DNA of 35,971 nt, taken from positions 1 to 35,971 of the forward strand of contig JBIQJD010000023.1 in assembly GCA_044507695.1 (NCBI GenBank), written 5' to 3'. The notes under the pieces were generated by a model that was given only the letters and a program-made list of their open reading frames with translations, did no database searches and was not told where the DNA came from. Positions 6,430-14,056 of this stretch are shown in pieces (position 1 is the first letter of the stretch; every line of letters begins with the position of its first letter). The position numbers were made by a program, and so were the translations under genes. The DNA comes from JBIQJD01 sp044507695 (GTDB lineage: Bacteria; Bacteroidota; Ignavibacteria; Ignavibacteriales; Ignavibacteriaceae).

Positions 6430-8934
6430 ATGAAAAAAATTATACTTCCTGTTTTATTTGTTTTAGCAGGATTATTTCCTGCAAAAGCACAGGTTACTGG
6501 TTTATCTGGATGGAATATATTTATAGATCCCGGACACAGCCAGAATGAAAATGTTGGAGTGTACGGATATTCCGAAGCTAAGAAAACAGTCCGTGTTGCT
6601 CTTGCGTTGAGAGATTATCTTCTTAACGAAACAGATATAGATACTGTTTATCTTTCACGAACAAACGATCAGCAGAATGTGAGTTTAACACAGCGTACGA
6701 ATCTTGCCAACTCTCTCGGCGCTGCATGGTTTCATTCTATTCACAGTGATGCTTCTTCAAATCAAAACACAAATACAACATTGCTGCTCCATGGGGGATG
6801 GAGAAAAAACGGGCAGACAGTAGAGAAAACTCCTCATGGCGGAAAAGCAATGAGTGATATTATGATTGATATTCTTACAAGAGGATACAGAACAGGAACA
6901 CGCGGTAATTATGCTGATAGAACATTTTATGAAGGATTTCCTGAAAATCATGACAGGCAATATCCGTATCTTCATGTGAACAGAGAATCAACAATGCCTT
7001 CTGAATTGAGTGAAGCAGGTTTTCATACAAGCACTGTTCAGAACACTCGCAATATGAATGATGATTGGAAGAAACTTGAAGCAAGAACAATGTTCTGGAC
7101 ATTTCTTCAGTACCACAATGCAGCAAGGCCATATGTTGGAATTGCAACCGGATATATAACTGATATAGAAACAAATATCCCGATTAACGGGGCCACTGTA
7201 ACTATCGATGGTAAATCCTACACAACAGATACTTACGAATCATTGTTCCACTTATATTCAACTGATCCGGATCAACTGCACAACGGATTCTATTATATAG
7301 AAAATCTTTCTGGAGAAAATCTTGATATGATTGTATCTGCACCGGGTTATATTTCGGATACTTTAACTGTTTCAATATCAGATACATTTTTTACTTTCAA
7401 AGATGTTGCGCTTGTTTCTTCAATTCCGCCGGCAGTTATTTCATCTTCGTTTGAATTAAGTGATTCACTTTATCCGGGCAAGGATAATATCTTTTTGAAC
7501 TTTAACAGAAAAATGAACAAAGATTCTGTAAAAGCAAATTTGATAATTGAACCTTCTGCTTTTCTCACTTTCACATGGGCAAACGGTGATAAATCTTTGT
7601 TAATCGGAACAGACAGCCTTGATTATTCACAGGACTACACTTTAAAAATATTGCCGGGCGCAACAGATTTGTACGGCAATTTGTTTGATGGAAATAATGA
7701 TGGTCTTGGCGGTGATACTCTGGTTATTAATTTCCGCACAAAGGTACTTGATCAAAATCCACCTGTAATTGTTGATTTCTATCCTTCAGCAAGTGATACG
7801 GTAGATCTTGAACCAATAATCAGAATTAATTTTGATGAAGAAATTAATCTCACTGGAATTTCATCAAGATTAAAATTGATTAAGGTTTCCGATCAATCAC
7901 AAATCAGCGGAGCTATAAGGCATTATGTTATTGATAGGAAAAGTGTAGTTCATTTTTTCCCTTCACAAAAACTTGAACCTGCGGAAGATTATCAATTTAA
8001 AATATTTGCGGGAATAAAAGATTTTCTCGGCAATACAAATCTGCAGGATACCGTAATCAACCTAACAAGTTCAAGTTATGATTATGATGTTACCGCAATA
8101 GATAATTTTGAAAACGGCATTGGAAACTGGTGGCAGCCTTCCGAAAGCGGCTCAACTACCGGATTGCTTTCTTCCGAAACTGTTCTGAATACCAACATAA
8201 CAAATTTATTAAGCTCGAGTTCAAACAGTATGCAGATAAATTACAAGTGGGATCCCGCCGCATCTGCATGGTTGTTAAGAGGATACCTGAGCGGCGGTGT
8301 ACCACGAGAAATTTTGTTTGATAAAAATTACATAATTCAGGTTTATGTTTTTGGAGATGGCAGTAAAAATAAATTCCGGTTTGCACTTGATGATGCTGTT
8401 CCTCCCGGAAGTACTCACGAAGTTAGTCCGTGGTACACAATTGATTGGCTTGGCTGGAAACTTGTTTCCTGGGATATGTCTAAAGGTGAAACCGGAACAT
8501 GGCTCGGAGACGGAAGTCTTGATGGCATGTTAAGATTTGATAGTTTTCAACTCACTTTTGATCAGGCTGAAGATGTACAGGAAGGCAGCATTTACTTGGA
8601 TGATTTAAGAGCAGTTAAAAAATTTCTTGTAACTTCTGTTAATGAGCACGACAATACAGTTCCATCACAATATGCACTTAATCAAAATTATCCAAATCCA
8701 TTTAATCCTTCTACAATGATTGAATACAAAATCCCACAGGAAGGTATTGTTACACTTAAAGTATTTGATGTGCTTGGAAAGGAAGTTGCTGTTATTGTAA
8801 ATGAGTATCAAACACCGGGAACATACAAAGTTAATTTTGATGCGGGCAGTTACAACCTTTCATCCGGTATTTATTTCTACACATTGAATGCTGATGAATT
8901 TTCTGCAACGCGCAAACTTATTCTGATGAAATAA
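6430..8934 (+). CDS. Multidomain N-acetylmuramoyl-L-alanine amidase with T9SS tail, copy 1
   Basis: An 834-residue secreted protein. Residues 1-20 are a signal peptide ending in KAQ. Residues about 28-230 form an Amidase_3 (zinc amidase) domain: H36 in IDPGHS, E49, H105 in HSIHSDA, and catalytic Glu E195 in LSEAGFH. The family usually has VEIGFLSN at this last site. Residues about 236-330 look like a carboxypeptidase-regulatory-like beta domain. About 340-550 hold two Big_5 (SbsA-type) Ig-like domains, marked by FNRKMNKDS and IRINFDEEI. About 555-740 are a jelly-roll-like region. Residues 751-834 are a T9SS type A sorting domain (NQNYPNPFNPST, then VFDVLGKEV, GIYFY and RKLILMK). It should be exported and anchored at or released from the surface by type IX secretion. 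The likely reaction is cleavage of the MurNAc-L-Ala bond. Being surface-exposed, it may target other cells' or shed peptidoglycan rather than its own sacculus. Confidence 0.9.
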   Translation: MKKIILPVLFVLAGLFPAKAQVTGLSGWNIFIDPGHSQNENVGVYGYSEAKKTVRVALALRDYLLNETDIDTVYLSRTNDQQNVSLTQRTNLANSLGAAWFHSIHSDASSNQNTNTTLLLHGGWRKNGQTVEKTPHGGKAMSDIMIDILTRGYRTGTRGNYADRTFYEGFPENHDRQYPYLHVNRESTMPSELSEAGFHTSTVQNTRNMNDDWKKLEARTMFWTFLQYHNAARPYVGIATGYITDIETNIPINGATVTIDGKSYTTDTYESLFHLYSTDPDQLHNGFYYIENLSGENLDMIVSAPGYISDTLTVSISDTFFTFKDVALVSSIPPAVISSSFELSDSLYPGKDNIFLNFNRKMNKDSVKANLIIEPSAFLTFTWANGDKSLLIGTDSLDYSQDYTLKILPGATDLYGNLFDGNNDGLGGDTLVINFRTKVLDQNPPVIVDFYPSASDTVDLEPIIRINFDEEINLTGISSRLKLIKVSDQSQISGAIRHYVIDRKSVVHFFPSQKLEPAEDYQFKIFAGIKDFLGNTNLQDTVINLTSSSYDYDVTAIDNFENGIGNWWQPSESGSTTGLLSSETVLNTNITNLLSSSSNSMQINYKWDPAASAWLLRGYLSGGVPREILFDKNYIIQVYVFGDGSKNKFRFALDDAVPPGSTHEVSPWYTIDWLGWKLVSWDMSKGETGTWLGDGSLDGMLRFDSFQLTFDQAEDVQEGSIYLDDLRAVKKFLVTSVNEHDNTVPSQYALNQNYPNPFNPSTMIEYKIPQEGIVTLKVFDVLGKEVAVIVNEYQTPGTYKVNFDAGSYNLSSGIYFYTLNADEFSATRKLILMK

Positions 8935-8945
8935 AAATCTCATAC

Positions 8946-8969
8946 AACCCGGATTTCTTTTTCCGGGTT
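8946..8969 (+). terminator. Hairpin between the two propeller-amidase cassettes
   Basis: AACCCGGA (8946-8953) and TCCGGGTT (8962-8969) form a perfect 8-bp stem with an 8-base T-rich loop, 11 bases after the first amidase stop. Only a short T run follows, so it may be a weak terminator or a transcript-stabilising stem that uncouples the cassettes. Confidence 0.55.
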
Positions 8970-8995
8970 TCCTATTAACTAAAACGGAAAAGATT

Positions 8996-9919
8996 ATGAA
9001 AAGAATCTATTCACTTGTTCTATTATTACTAATTTGCTGCAGTGTTTTATATCCTCAGAATGCTGCTCAGGTGCAGCAATTAACATCAACGGGAGATTTT
9101 TTCTTCCCAAAATTTTCACCGGATGGTTCAAAAATTTACTTTACCAAATCTAATTTTGAAGGAATATATGAGTTCAACCGGAACACTAACAGCATTACAG
9201 AACTTACTGATGAACAGGGTGCCGGTTATGAATTTATCGTAACAAAAGATAGTGAGCTTTATTACCGTTCTGATAAATTTGAAAACGGCAGGAAATATTC
9301 TTCACTTAAAGTGATGAATCTGAATAACCGCAGTGTTGAAACAATTGAAGTTGATAAAAGGGAACTATCTACTCCATGCATATTGCAGAATGGAAGGGTA
9401 GTTTATACAATTAAGAAAAATTTAAAATCCATTGAGAGGCTGAACAAATCAAATATAAATGAAACAGAAGTGAGTGATCCGGTTTTGTTTATTGAAGATT
9501 CCAAAATTGCAATGTACATAAATAGTAAAAAAAGAATTTTGCAGCCGCTTGGAGAAGGAAATTATATCTGGCCTTCTCTTTCACCTGATAAAACAAAACT
9601 TCTGTTTACTTTAGCCGGAACCGGAACATTTGTTTCTGATCTTCAGGGAAATATTATTGCTGAACTTGGATATGCAAACGCTCCGGTTTGGTCTCCTAAG
9701 GGGAAATGGATTTGTTATATGGAAGACAGGGATAATGGATTGAACGTAACTTCTTCAAATCTATTTCTTATCTCTGCTGATGGAAGAGAAAAAATTCAAC
9801 TCACAAATTCTGAAGATGTGCATGAAATGTACCCGCAGTTTTCACCTTCGGGTGATGAAATTGTGTTTAATTCTTCGGAGGGAAACATCTATTTAATGAA
9901 ACTTAATATTTCCGAATAA
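8996..9919 (+). CDS. Secreted TolB/PD40-type beta-propeller protein, copy 2
   Basis: A 307-residue exported protein homologous to the one at 5422-6384. The signal peptide is MKRIYSLVLLLLICCSVLYP followed by QN. Blade turns FSPDG, LSPDK, WSPKG and FSPSG mark TolB/PD40 repeats. Three aligned segments show shared ancestry with copy 1: F-x-P-x-FSPDG near residue 40, LTDEQGAGYEF against ITDEDAAGFGF, and KFENGRK against KFENTKR. The copies have diverged substantially, so the duplication is not recent. The central blades of copy 2 are less regular and their SPDG turns are partly lost. A GGA seven bases before the ATG serves as ribosome site. The next gene, the second amidase, starts about 20 bases downstream. 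No enzyme signature is seen; a partner role for the amidase is inferred from repeated linkage. Confidence 0.85.
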   Translation: MKRIYSLVLLLLICCSVLYPQNAAQVQQLTSTGDFFFPKFSPDGSKIYFTKSNFEGIYEFNRNTNSITELTDEQGAGYEFIVTKDSELYYRSDKFENGRKYSSLKVMNLNNRSVETIEVDKRELSTPCILQNGRVVYTIKKNLKSIERLNKSNINETEVSDPVLFIEDSKIAMYINSKKRILQPLGEGNYIWPSLSPDKTKLLFTLAGTGTFVSDLQGNIIAELGYANAPVWSPKGKWICYMEDRDNGLNVTSSNLFLISADGREKIQLTNSEDVHEMYPQFSPSGDEIVFNSSEGNIYLMKLNISE

Positions 9920-9939
9920 ATCAGATATTGGAACAGCAA

Positions 9940-12339
9940 ATGAAATTTCTACAACTAAACAGAATGATTAAAAATATTTTTTTAACAATTGTTCTTTTTA
10001 CAGGAACATTACTTGCACAGGATTTTACAGGTGTAAAAATTTGCATAAACCCTGGCCACGGCGGGCATGATTCAGATGACAGATTTATTCCTCAAACAGG
10101 ATTTTATGAATCAGATGGAAATCTTGCAAAAGGGCTTCACCTGCGTGATATTCTTGAATCAATGGGTGCAACGATTATTATGACAAGAACACAAAACCGT
10201 TCTGCAGATGATCTGCCGCTTTCACAGATAGTTTCTATTGCAAATTCAAACAATGTTGATTACATGCACTCAATCCATAGTAATGGATTTAACGGGCAGC
10301 TTAATTACACATTAGTACTATTCCAGGGATTTGATAACGGTCCGACATATCCGCAGGCAAAAGTAATGGCTGGTTATCTTGCATCAGAAATTAAAGCTGC
10401 ACACAGAACCATTGGCGGACCGCATGTGCGTGGTGATTTTGATTTTTACGGAACAGGTCAGCCGTATCTGGGTGTGTTCAGAAATTTAAATATGCCGGGT
10501 ACTCTATCCGAAGGTTCATTTCACGATTACATACCTGAATCATGGAGACTAAAAAGCAGTGCTTACACAGAACATGAAGCATGGGCAATTGCAAAATCAT
10601 TTATTAAATATTTTAACAAGCAGCCGCTTCAAACCGGGTTTATTTCAGGTGTTGTAAGAGATGCGGATGAAAATGTAAATTATTTTTATCTGCCCGGTTC
10701 AAATGATCAGAAAAAACCAATTAATAATATTAAGGTAAGATTGGAACCGGGTGGAAGAATTTTCCGCGGTGATGATCAGAACAATGGATTCTTTTTGTAT
10801 GACAGTGTTTCACCTGGACAATACACGGTATATTTTGAAACGGAAGGTTATTCTGCTGATTCTGCTGTTGTTAATGTTGCGGCTGATCAAAATAGTTACG
10901 CTGATGCTTATGTCATTTTTGATCCTGATGCCCCGCCGGTTGTACTTGATTACGCTCCGCATGATACAATTGGAGGAGTTTACACAAATTCTAAAATACA
11001 AATTGAATTTAACAGGCAGATGAATCGTACTTCAACTGAAAATGCTTTTTCAATTGAACCTTCTGTTGAAGGATTATTTAGCTGGCAGTCGAATGATAAG
11101 ATATTGATTTTTTCTCCGGCTCAGCCGCTTGATACATCAACTACTTACACTGTTAGAATTGCAAATACAGCTTTAAGCAACTGGAATGTTCCGCTTGACA
11201 GCGCTTTTGCATTCAGTTTTAAAACAAAGAACCGTTTCAAATTAAATTTGGTTTCATCTTATCCTTCAGATGGTGAAGATGAAGTAAGCACAACAGTTCA
11301 AATCCGTTTGGAATTTGACGGGCCTATTGTTTCAACTTCAACTCAGGGACAGGTAACATTATTTAATTCAGCAAGATTAAGTCAATCAGTTAAGAATATT
11401 AAATTCTTTAACGAAAATGGAAAAGGATACATTTACTTTGAACCCGGTAAAGAATTAAACGAAGATTCATCATACTATGTTGAATTGCGCGGCGGAATTA
11501 AGGATGAAGAAGGGTTTGCCCTTGAAGATACTATTCAGATTTATTTTACAACCCTGGCAAAGCCAGCTTACAACTTTTTAGTTTTAGATGCAGTGGATTC
11601 ATTAACTCAGTGGAGTGTAGCTTCAGAACCAACCGATTCCGCAGAGTTTTCATTTTCATTAGCTTCCGATAGAAAAGTATCAGGAAATTTTGCAGCAAGG
11701 CTTAATTATAAATTTAACAACTCATTAAATGGTAAGATTGAAATATTGCTGAATGAAAAAATTAATGTTACCAGAAATGATTCAACATTAATAGGATTGT
11801 GGATATTTGGAGATAACAGCAGAAATCTGGTCTTGTATAAAATTGATGAAAATCCAAACTCAGCAGCGGAATATTTTGTTGATACTTTAAACTGGACAGG
11901 CTGGAAGTTGAAACAGGTTCTTTTACCGCAAATTTCTGCTGATCAATATTTTTCACTTCTGCTGCGGAAAAATCCTGATGGAGTTGACAGCAGTGAAATT
12001 TATTTTGATGAATTAGTTTACAACAGCACCGTTACTGATGTTGAAGAAACTCAATTAATCGTTTCGGGATTTTCTTTATATCAGAATTATCCAAATCCTT
12101 TCAATCCTTCAACAATAATTCGTTATTCAGTACCGCAAAGATCAAAAGTTACATTGAAAGTATTTGATGCACTCGGCAGGGAAGTAGCGGAGCTTGTTAA
12201 TGAAGTAAAAGAAAGCGGAATTTATTCAGTTGTATTTAATGCAGATGATCAAAATCATAATTTGGCAAGTGGAGTGTACTTCTATAGTTTCAACGCGGAA
12301 GGATTTACGCTCACAAAAAAATTACTGCTGTTAAAGTAG
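9940..12339 (+). CDS. Multidomain N-acetylmuramoyl-L-alanine amidase with T9SS tail, copy 2
   Basis: A 799-residue secreted protein with the same domain order as copy 1. It has a signal peptide ending TLLAQ, then an Amidase_3 domain (about 31-235) with H40 in NPGHGGHD, E57 in FYESDG, H113 in HSIHSNG and E191 in LSEGSFH. All zinc and catalytic positions are kept. A regulatory-like beta domain follows (about 236-330), then two Big_5-like Ig domains (about 335-540; IEFNRQMNRTS and IRLEFDGPI), a jelly-roll-like region (about 545-700) and a T9SS sorting tail (714-799; YQNYPNPFNPST, VFDALGREV, GVYFY, KLLLLK). Three in-frame starts exist: TTG 9928, ATG 9940 and ATG 9964. The signal peptide is complete from either ATG, so the TTG is unlikely, and 9964 gives the most standard signal peptide. 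The amidase domains of the two copies differ strongly outside the active site, suggesting different substrates. Confidence 0.9.
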   Translation: MKFLQLNRMIKNIFLTIVLFTGTLLAQDFTGVKICINPGHGGHDSDDRFIPQTGFYESDGNLAKGLHLRDILESMGATIIMTRTQNRSADDLPLSQIVSIANSNNVDYMHSIHSNGFNGQLNYTLVLFQGFDNGPTYPQAKVMAGYLASEIKAAHRTIGGPHVRGDFDFYGTGQPYLGVFRNLNMPGTLSEGSFHDYIPESWRLKSSAYTEHEAWAIAKSFIKYFNKQPLQTGFISGVVRDADENVNYFYLPGSNDQKKPINNIKVRLEPGGRIFRGDDQNNGFFLYDSVSPGQYTVYFETEGYSADSAVVNVAADQNSYADAYVIFDPDAPPVVLDYAPHDTIGGVYTNSKIQIEFNRQMNRTSTENAFSIEPSVEGLFSWQSNDKILIFSPAQPLDTSTTYTVRIANTALSNWNVPLDSAFAFSFKTKNRFKLNLVSSYPSDGEDEVSTTVQIRLEFDGPIVSTSTQGQVTLFNSARLSQSVKNIKFFNENGKGYIYFEPGKELNEDSSYYVELRGGIKDEEGFALEDTIQIYFTTLAKPAYNFLVLDAVDSLTQWSVASEPTDSAEFSFSLASDRKVSGNFAARLNYKFNNSLNGKIEILLNEKINVTRNDSTLIGLWIFGDNSRNLVLYKIDENPNSAAEYFVDTLNWTGWKLKQVLLPQISADQYFSLLLRKNPDGVDSSEIYFDELVYNSTVTDVEETQLIVSGFSLYQNYPNPFNPSTIIRYSVPQRSKVTLKVFDALGREVAELVNEVKESGIYSVVFNADDQNHNLASGVYFYSFNAEGFTLTKKLLLLK

Positions 12340-12348
12340 GAATGAACT

Positions 12349-12430
12349 ATCGAATTGACGAATAGTTGAACTGAAATCATAAATAAATTATTCAGTGATT
12401 TTAATCGTCTTTTCAATTCGTCAATTCGAT
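12349..12430. repeat. Large inverted repeat between convergent genes, possible bidirectional terminator
   Basis: ATCGAATTGACGAAT (12349-12363) is exactly mirrored by ATTCGTCAATTCGAT (12416-12430). With a 2-base bulge the stem extends to about 19 bp. The right arm is a tandem of the 8-mer TCAATTCG. An inner stem ACTGAA/TTCAGT (12370-12375, 12391-12396) sits in the loop. It lies between the ends of the second amidase and the phosphodiesterase gene. Confidence 0.6.
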
Positions 12431-12446
12431 ATTGTTTATCAATTTT

Positions 12447-13481
12447 TCACACTGCAACTTTATCACTTATTTCGGGAGTGGAAATTTTTCTTTTGTAATG
12501 CTCTGCTATTTTTTTTAACCTTCCCGGGAAATCAGTTTGAATGCCATCCACGCCGAGTCTTACAAGACATCTTAACTCTTTCCGCTTGCTTACAGTTGCG
12601 GCAATAAGTTTAATATCTAAATCAGTATTTTTTTTGCGGAGTGATCTTAGTTTATCAGCATCCAGCATCATTATTCTTCTGAAGGTGGTCCAGTTAGCAA
12701 TTGTAATTTTTCTTGGTCTTAATCCCACCGCAAAATTATTATTATTTTTTAGTGCAGCATTTAATGCGCTGTAATCTTCAGGTTCAAAAATAATTCCGGC
12801 AGGTGATTCAATATCCAGGCTGAAAGAAAAATCAGGATGATTTTTTTTCATTTCATTAAAACATTCGATGTAAGTTGTTTCAATTATAATTTTAAAATGA
12901 GGATTATATTTTTCCTTCAACTCCTTCAATCGATCTAAAATTTCCACTGCACAGCCTTTATCTGCTTCCGGTGCTTTATTATCAAAGAAAACAAATTGAA
13001 GCCGGTTTTTATCAGCCGCCCATTCAAAGAATTCTTCCAATGTTGGAATATGAGCATTAGCAGTTTTGGGATTTCTGCTTTTCCTTTCTTTATAATCAAA
13101 ATTAGCTCTTACCTCATCAAGTAAAAGAAGATTAACAGCTTTTCGGAAGCCGCTCAAAATAGATGGTGGATGAGGCTTGTATCTGACCCAGGGTTCAAAT
13201 CCTGCTTCACGCAGAAGTGCAGTTGTATCATTCGGATCCCAATCATGCCAGATTATAACATGCCCATCCTTAGTTAATGATAAATCAATTTCAAGCCCGT
13301 TAGCACCTTCTTCAAGTGCGCGGTTAAAGGAAGGAAATGTATTTTCAGGCTCTTTGTATGGTGCACCTCTATGACCAATTATCAAAAAGGGAGGATCATC
13401 TATTGTGAAATATATTTTACGCGGGCATCGCCTGGAATATTCTTTAAACCATGTTTTAATCAGCTTGAATTTTGAGAACAT
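12447..13481 (-). CDS. Glycerophosphodiester phosphodiesterase family protein
   Basis: Hydrolyses glycerophosphodiesters to glycerol-3-phosphate and an alcohol, recycling phospholipid headgroups. The GDPD signature is intact: HRGAPYKEPENT (H37, R38, E47), LEIDLSLTKDG (E64, D66), WHDWDP (H79) and the C-terminal GVDGIQTDFPGRL. At 344 residues it is longer than the compact UgpQ type (about 250). The extra length is mostly an N-terminal 30 residues and an insertion between residues 85 and 135 that includes LLREAGFEPW. There is no signal peptide or membrane helix, so it is predicted cytoplasmic. Substrate choice cannot be read from sequence; glycerophosphoinositol or lysophospholipid specificity are alternatives. 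It converges with the second amidase gene and is divergent from the MGMT-like gene, with 73 bases between the two starts. Confidence 0.9.
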   Translation of the reverse strand: MFSKFKLIKTWFKEYSRRCPRKIYFTIDDPPFLIIGHRGAPYKEPENTFPSFNRALEEGANGLEIDLSLTKDGHVIIWHDWDPNDTTALLREAGFEPWVRYKPHPPSILSGFRKAVNLLLLDEVRANFDYKERKSRNPKTANAHIPTLEEFFEWAADKNRLQFVFFDNKAPEADKGCAVEILDRLKELKEKYNPHFKIIIETTYIECFNEMKKNHPDFSFSLDIESPAGIIFEPEDYSALNAALKNNNNFAVGLRPRKITIANWTTFRRIMMLDADKLRSLRKKNTDLDIKLIAATVSKRKELRCLVRLGVDGIQTDFPGRLKKIAEHYKRKISTPEISDKVAV

Positions 13482-13495
13482 ATTTCAATTTCGTT

Positions 13496-13528
13496 TTTGT
13501 TAAAAGATATTTAACATAAATATATTTG
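13496..13528 (+). promoter_or_regulatory. Putative Bacteroidota-type promoter of the MGMT-like gene
   Basis: TTTG (13496-13499), then 21 bases, then TATATTTG (13521-13528), an exact match to TAnnTTTG. The -7 box ends 26 bases before the ATG at 13555. It is the clearest promoter in the window. Confidence 0.55.
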
Positions 13529-13554
13529 AATAATGGTTTAATCACAGTTTAAAT

Positions 13555-13917
13555 ATGAATTCAAAATCAAAAAAGAAAAAAGATTTTTTTGCCAAAGTTT
13601 ATGAAGTAGTAGCTCAAATTCCTTTTGGAAAAGTAGCAACATACGGAGATATTGCTGAAGCATGTGGAATCAGGTCATCTGCACGAACAGTTGGCTGGGC
13701 TTTAAATGGTGCTAAAGAATCGGGACTCCCGTGCCACAGAGTAGTAAACAGATTCGGCGCTTTAACAGGCAGAATGCACTTTGGCAGTTATGATCTGATG
13801 GAAGATCTGCTTCGTTCGGAAGGAGTTGAATTTACTACTGAAGGTTTTGTTAATTTAGAAAAGCATCTCTGGAAACCACCAATAAAAAAATCCCGCCGCA
13901 AAAAAAACTCCAGATAG
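13555..13917 (+). CDS. MGMT/ATL-family DNA alkylation repair protein with intact Cys
   Basis: A 120-residue protein that is just the DNA-binding/active-site domain of O6-alkylguanine-DNA alkyltransferase. Helix-turn-helix features IPFGKVATYGDIAEACG, the arginine finger R44 in SARTVGWAL, and the active-site motif LPCHRVVN (C60) are all present. Short family members of this size are often alkyltransferase-like (ATL) proteins, where the Cys is Trp and lesions are flagged for excision repair. Here the Cys is retained, so methyl transfer is possible although the N-terminal Ada-type domain is missing. The C-terminus ends in a lysine/arginine-rich tail (KKSRRKKNSR) that may add DNA affinity. It has its own putative promoter and is followed by a gap of about 140 bases, so it is likely monocistronic. 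Methyltransferase and damage-flagging roles cannot be separated from sequence alone. Confidence 0.88.
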   Translation: MNSKSKKKKDFFAKVYEVVAQIPFGKVATYGDIAEACGIRSSARTVGWALNGAKESGLPCHRVVNRFGALTGRMHFGSYDLMEDLLRSEGVEFTTEGFVNLEKHLWKPPIKKSRRKKNSR

Positions 13918-14048
13918 TTTGGCTTGCAATTTGAATCTATCAGGATGAATTATTTAAAAAACTTTCAATATGAGTTCTTATAAAGGGTTTTAACATCTTA
14001 ATAATGTTTCAATCTAATATTTGAATCTCACATTAAATCAGAAATTAT

Positions 14049-14052
14049 GGAG
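14049..14052 (+). promoter_or_regulatory. Ribosome binding site that fixes the deacetylase start
   Basis: GGAG lies four bases before the ATG at 14057. It favours that start over a TTG at 14021, which would put 12 extra residues in front of the signal peptide. Confidence 0.6.
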
Positions 14053-14056
14053 CATT

